Assembly (NCBI GenBank): GCA_034090805.1
Contig: JAXDRV010000054.1
Coordinates: 1 to 25,263 of the forward strand
DNA length: 25,263 bases
From: Ornithomonoglobus_A sp034090805
Lineage (GTDB): Bacteria; Bacillota; Clostridia; UBA1381
Reading direction: 5' to 3'
Shown: positions 23,269-25,263 of the stretch, piece by piece
Layout of the letters: each line of letters opens with the position of its first letter
Numbering within the stretch: position 1 is the stretch's first letter
Notes under the pieces: model-generated
What the model saw: only the letters and a program-made list of their open reading frames with translations
Told to the model about the DNA's origin: nothing
Databases searched by the model: none
Translations under genes and position numbers: made by a program

Positions 23269-25263
23269 ATGGACGAACAAATCAAAAAGCGAGCCGTGGA
23301 GATATTGGGCAGACTGACTTTGAAGGAAAAAATCGGTCAGCTCAATCAGGACACGGGGAACACGGATAATATCGATGTTCTCAAGGAAAAAATAAGACGA
23401 GGCGAGGTGGGTTCTTTAATTCTTGCCACCTCTGCCACTGCCGGGAATGATGAGCAGAGCAAACCGCTGCTTGAAGCTATAAACGAGCTTCAAAGAGTGG
23501 CTGTGGAGGAAAGCCCGTCAGGTATTCCGATTATACTCGGACGTGATGTTATCCACGGGCATGAAACCGTGCTTCCCGTTCCTCTTGCCCTTTCGGCGGG
23601 ATTTAATCCGCAGACGGTTTACGAGGCGTACAGATGCATTGCAAAGGAGGCGGCAAACGACGGAATTCATTGGGCATTCTCGCCTATGATAGATATTTCA
23701 CGCGATCCCAGATGGGGAAGATGCGTTGAGGGGATAGGTGAAGATCCATACCTTGGCGAACGAGTGGCGGAGGCTGTCATAAAAGGATTTCAAGGCGATG
23801 ATTATACCGCATGGGACAGCATAGCGGCTTGTGCGAAGCACTATGTCGGCTACGGTGCGGTAGAGGGCGGCAGAGATTATGGAAAGGCTGAAATATCCGA
23901 TTACACTCTAAGAAACTATTACTTAAAGCCGTTCAGAGCCGCTGTAAAGAGCGGACTGGCAACGGTTATGAGCTCATTTAATGAGATAAGCGGAACTGCG
24001 CCTACGTCAAGCAGATACCTTTTGTATGATGTATTGAAAAAAGAATTTGGGCTTGAGGGATTTGTTGTAAGCGACTGGAACTCGGTCGAAAAGCTTGTAT
24101 ATCAAGGTCTTGCCGAGGACAGAAAGCATGCAGCCGAGCTTGCAGTGAATGCGGGACTCGATATGGACATGGCAGGTCATTCGTATCTCGATTACCTTGA
24201 GGAACTCGTAAAAGAAGGCAAGGTAAGCGAGGAAACAATCGATGAGGCGGTCTTGAGGATATTGTACATAAAGCTCAGCTTCGGACTCTTTGAGCATCCG
24301 TATACCCAAAAGCATCCTGTTGATTATGAGGAGCACGCAAGAAAGGCTAAGGCTTGCTCTGATGAGGGTATGGTATTGCTTAAGAACAAAAACAATATCC
24401 TTCCTCTCTCTCCGACAGAAAGCGATATATATCTTGCGGGACCGATGATGTACGAAAAACGTACACTTTTCGGCACATGGACTCTTGACGGCGATTTAAG
24501 CAGAGTTGTGACGATTGCGGATGCGATAAAATCTGCGGGAGCAAATGTAACGGTTTCGTCAAGCCCGTATCTGTGGGATGAATGTATTACAGATGTGCGA
24601 AAGCATGATGCTGTAGTATTGGCCTTGGGTGAAAGCCATTTGGTGACAGGAGAAGCAAATTCACTTTCAAGAATTGAGCTTCCGCCGGAGCAGCTGGAGC
24701 TTGTAAAGAAAATACACCGTCTGGGCAAACCGATTATCGGTGTTATGTGCTTTGGCAGACCGATTGCATTAGGTGACGCACAGGAGTATTTTGACGCTAT
24801 TCTTTATGCGTGGCATTCGGGAACATACACAGCACAGAGCATTGCGGATATTTTGTACGGAAAGGTTAATCCTTCGGGCAAGCTGCCCATGACTCTCCCC
24901 AGATGTACAGGACAGATTCCGATATACTACAATTATCCGGGAACTTTCGGTGAGGTTGAAACCTACTACGCTGATAAAGACAAGAACGCACATTTCTATC
25001 ATGACGATTATACAACCCCGATGTATCCTTTCGGATACGGGCTTAGTTATACACAGTTTGAGTACAGCGATATTGTGTGCGACAGGGATGAGATACCGCT
25101 GTCAGATATAGAAGCGGGTGCTGTGTTTAAGATAAGCGCAACGGTAAAGAATGTCGGTAAATATGACGGCAAGGAAGCGTCACAGTGCTACATCAGGGAC
25201 GAAGTGGGAAGTATGTCAAGACCGAGAAAGGAGCTTAAAGGTATTTCCAAAAATATGCTCAAG
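23269..25263 (+). CDS. bglX: GH3 beta-glucosidase-like glycosidase, 3' end beyond the window
   Basis: 665 codons are present and the frame is open at the window edge, so the C-terminus is missing. Retaining exo-acting glycosidase, family GH3. No signal peptide, so cytoplasmic. The N-terminal barrel (to about 320) has the family marks LGRDVIHGHETVLPVPLAL, WAFSPMIDISRDPRWGRCVEG and CAKHYVGYGA. The nucleophile is Asp269 in GFVVSDW. The second domain has SDEGMVLLKNKNNILPL and GESHLVTGEANS.SRIELPPEQ, which should hold the acid/base Glu. The DEVGSMSRPRKELKGISK at the edge is the beginning of the Fn3-like third domain. A 66-base gap with a hairpin separates it from the preceding gene; AAAAGGAG lies before the ATG. 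Sugar specificity (glucose, xylose or uronate-linked) is not readable. Confidence 0.93.
   Translation, partial: MDEQIKKRAVEILGRLTLKEKIGQLNQDTGNTDNIDVLKEKIRRGEVGSLILATSATAGNDEQSKPLLEAINELQRVAVEESPSGIPIILGRDVIHGHETVLPVPLALSAGFNPQTVYEAYRCIAKEAANDGIHWAFSPMIDISRDPRWGRCVEGIGEDPYLGERVAEAVIKGFQGDDYTAWDSIAACAKHYVGYGAVEGGRDYGKAEISDYTLRNYYLKPFRAAVKSGLATVMSSFNEISGTAPTSSRYLLYDVLKKEFGLEGFVVSDWNSVEKLVYQGLAEDRKHAAELAVNAGLDMDMAGHSYLDYLEELVKEGKVSEETIDEAVLRILYIKLSFGLFEHPYTQKHPVDYEEHARKAKACSDEGMVLLKNKNNILPLSPTESDIYLAGPMMYEKRTLFGTWTLDGDLSRVVTIADAIKSAGANVTVSSSPYLWDECITDVRKHDAVVLALGESHLVTGEANSLSRIELPPEQLELVKKIHRLGKPIIGVMCFGRPIALGDAQEYFDAILYAWHSGTYTAQSIADILYGKVNPSGKLPMTLPRCTGQIPIYYNYPGTFGEVETYYADKDKNAHFYHDDYTTPMYPFGYGLSYTQFEYSDIVCDRDEIPLSDIEAGAVFKISATVKNVGKYDGKEASQCYIRDEVGSMSRPRKELKGISKNMLK

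Noticed and set aside
1..25263. tRNA, rRNA or CRISPR arrays
   Set aside because: None seen on either strand by reading; a tRNAscan-SE and CRISPR search would settle it.

Overview
The window looks like a chromosomal stretch of a low- to moderate-GC Clostridia-type Firmicute, probably an uncultured gut or anaerobic lineage. The grounds are strong GGAGG-type ribosome sites, consensus TTGACA/TATAAT promoters, S-layer-homology (SLH) proteins, a copper-amine-oxidase-N-like 'stalk' domain, and an Lpl/Ytc-type sugar ABC transporter paired with a membrane-bound AraC regulator. I cannot name the species.

Region 1 (1-2160) is probably the edge of an integrative conjugative element. It holds a CD1108-like NlpC/P60 wall hydrolase with a Lys/Ala-rich N-terminus and one membrane anchor. 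Next comes a secreted 197-residue protein of unknown function with its own perfect promoter, then two tandem stem-loops.

Region 2 (2200-5640) is a decayed, AT-rich islet. A minus-strand glycoside hydrolase is broken by stops, frameshifts and an internal deletion. A two-gene plus-strand cassette (58-residue peptide plus a C39/papain-like cysteine-peptidase-fold protein) has its own promoter, lying at the broken edge of that pseudogene. A frameshifted 5' fragment of a paralogue of the 197-residue secreted protein lies beyond it, so two copies of that gene flank the islet.

Region 3 (5541-25263) is a polysaccharide-utilisation locus. A perfect promoter drives a transmembrane AraC-type sensor/regulator that ends in an intrinsic terminator. 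After a short regulatory region (duplicated half-site pairs, a promoter, a possible 9-codon leader peptide) comes one tightly spaced run of genes. It encodes two sugar permeases, a lipoprotein binding protein, two SLH proteins, a 1426-residue multidomain heparinase II/III-like polysaccharide lyase, two related LamG-like secreted proteins, and a signal-less GH3 beta-glucosidase cut by the window end. The likely logic is as follows: the secreted, S-layer-associated proteins bind and cut an acidic polysaccharide outside the cell, the ABC transporter imports the oligosaccharides, and the cytoplasmic GH3 enzyme trims them. No ATPase gene is present, as is usual for Lpl-type transporters that share an MsmK-like ATPase encoded elsewhere. 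The substrate is not determinable from the sequence.

The least ordinary parts are the C39-like cassette in the decayed islet, the broken paralogue flanking it, the Shine-Dalgarno/hairpin/TTG arrangement of the regulator, and the architecture of the lyase and its LamG-like partners.
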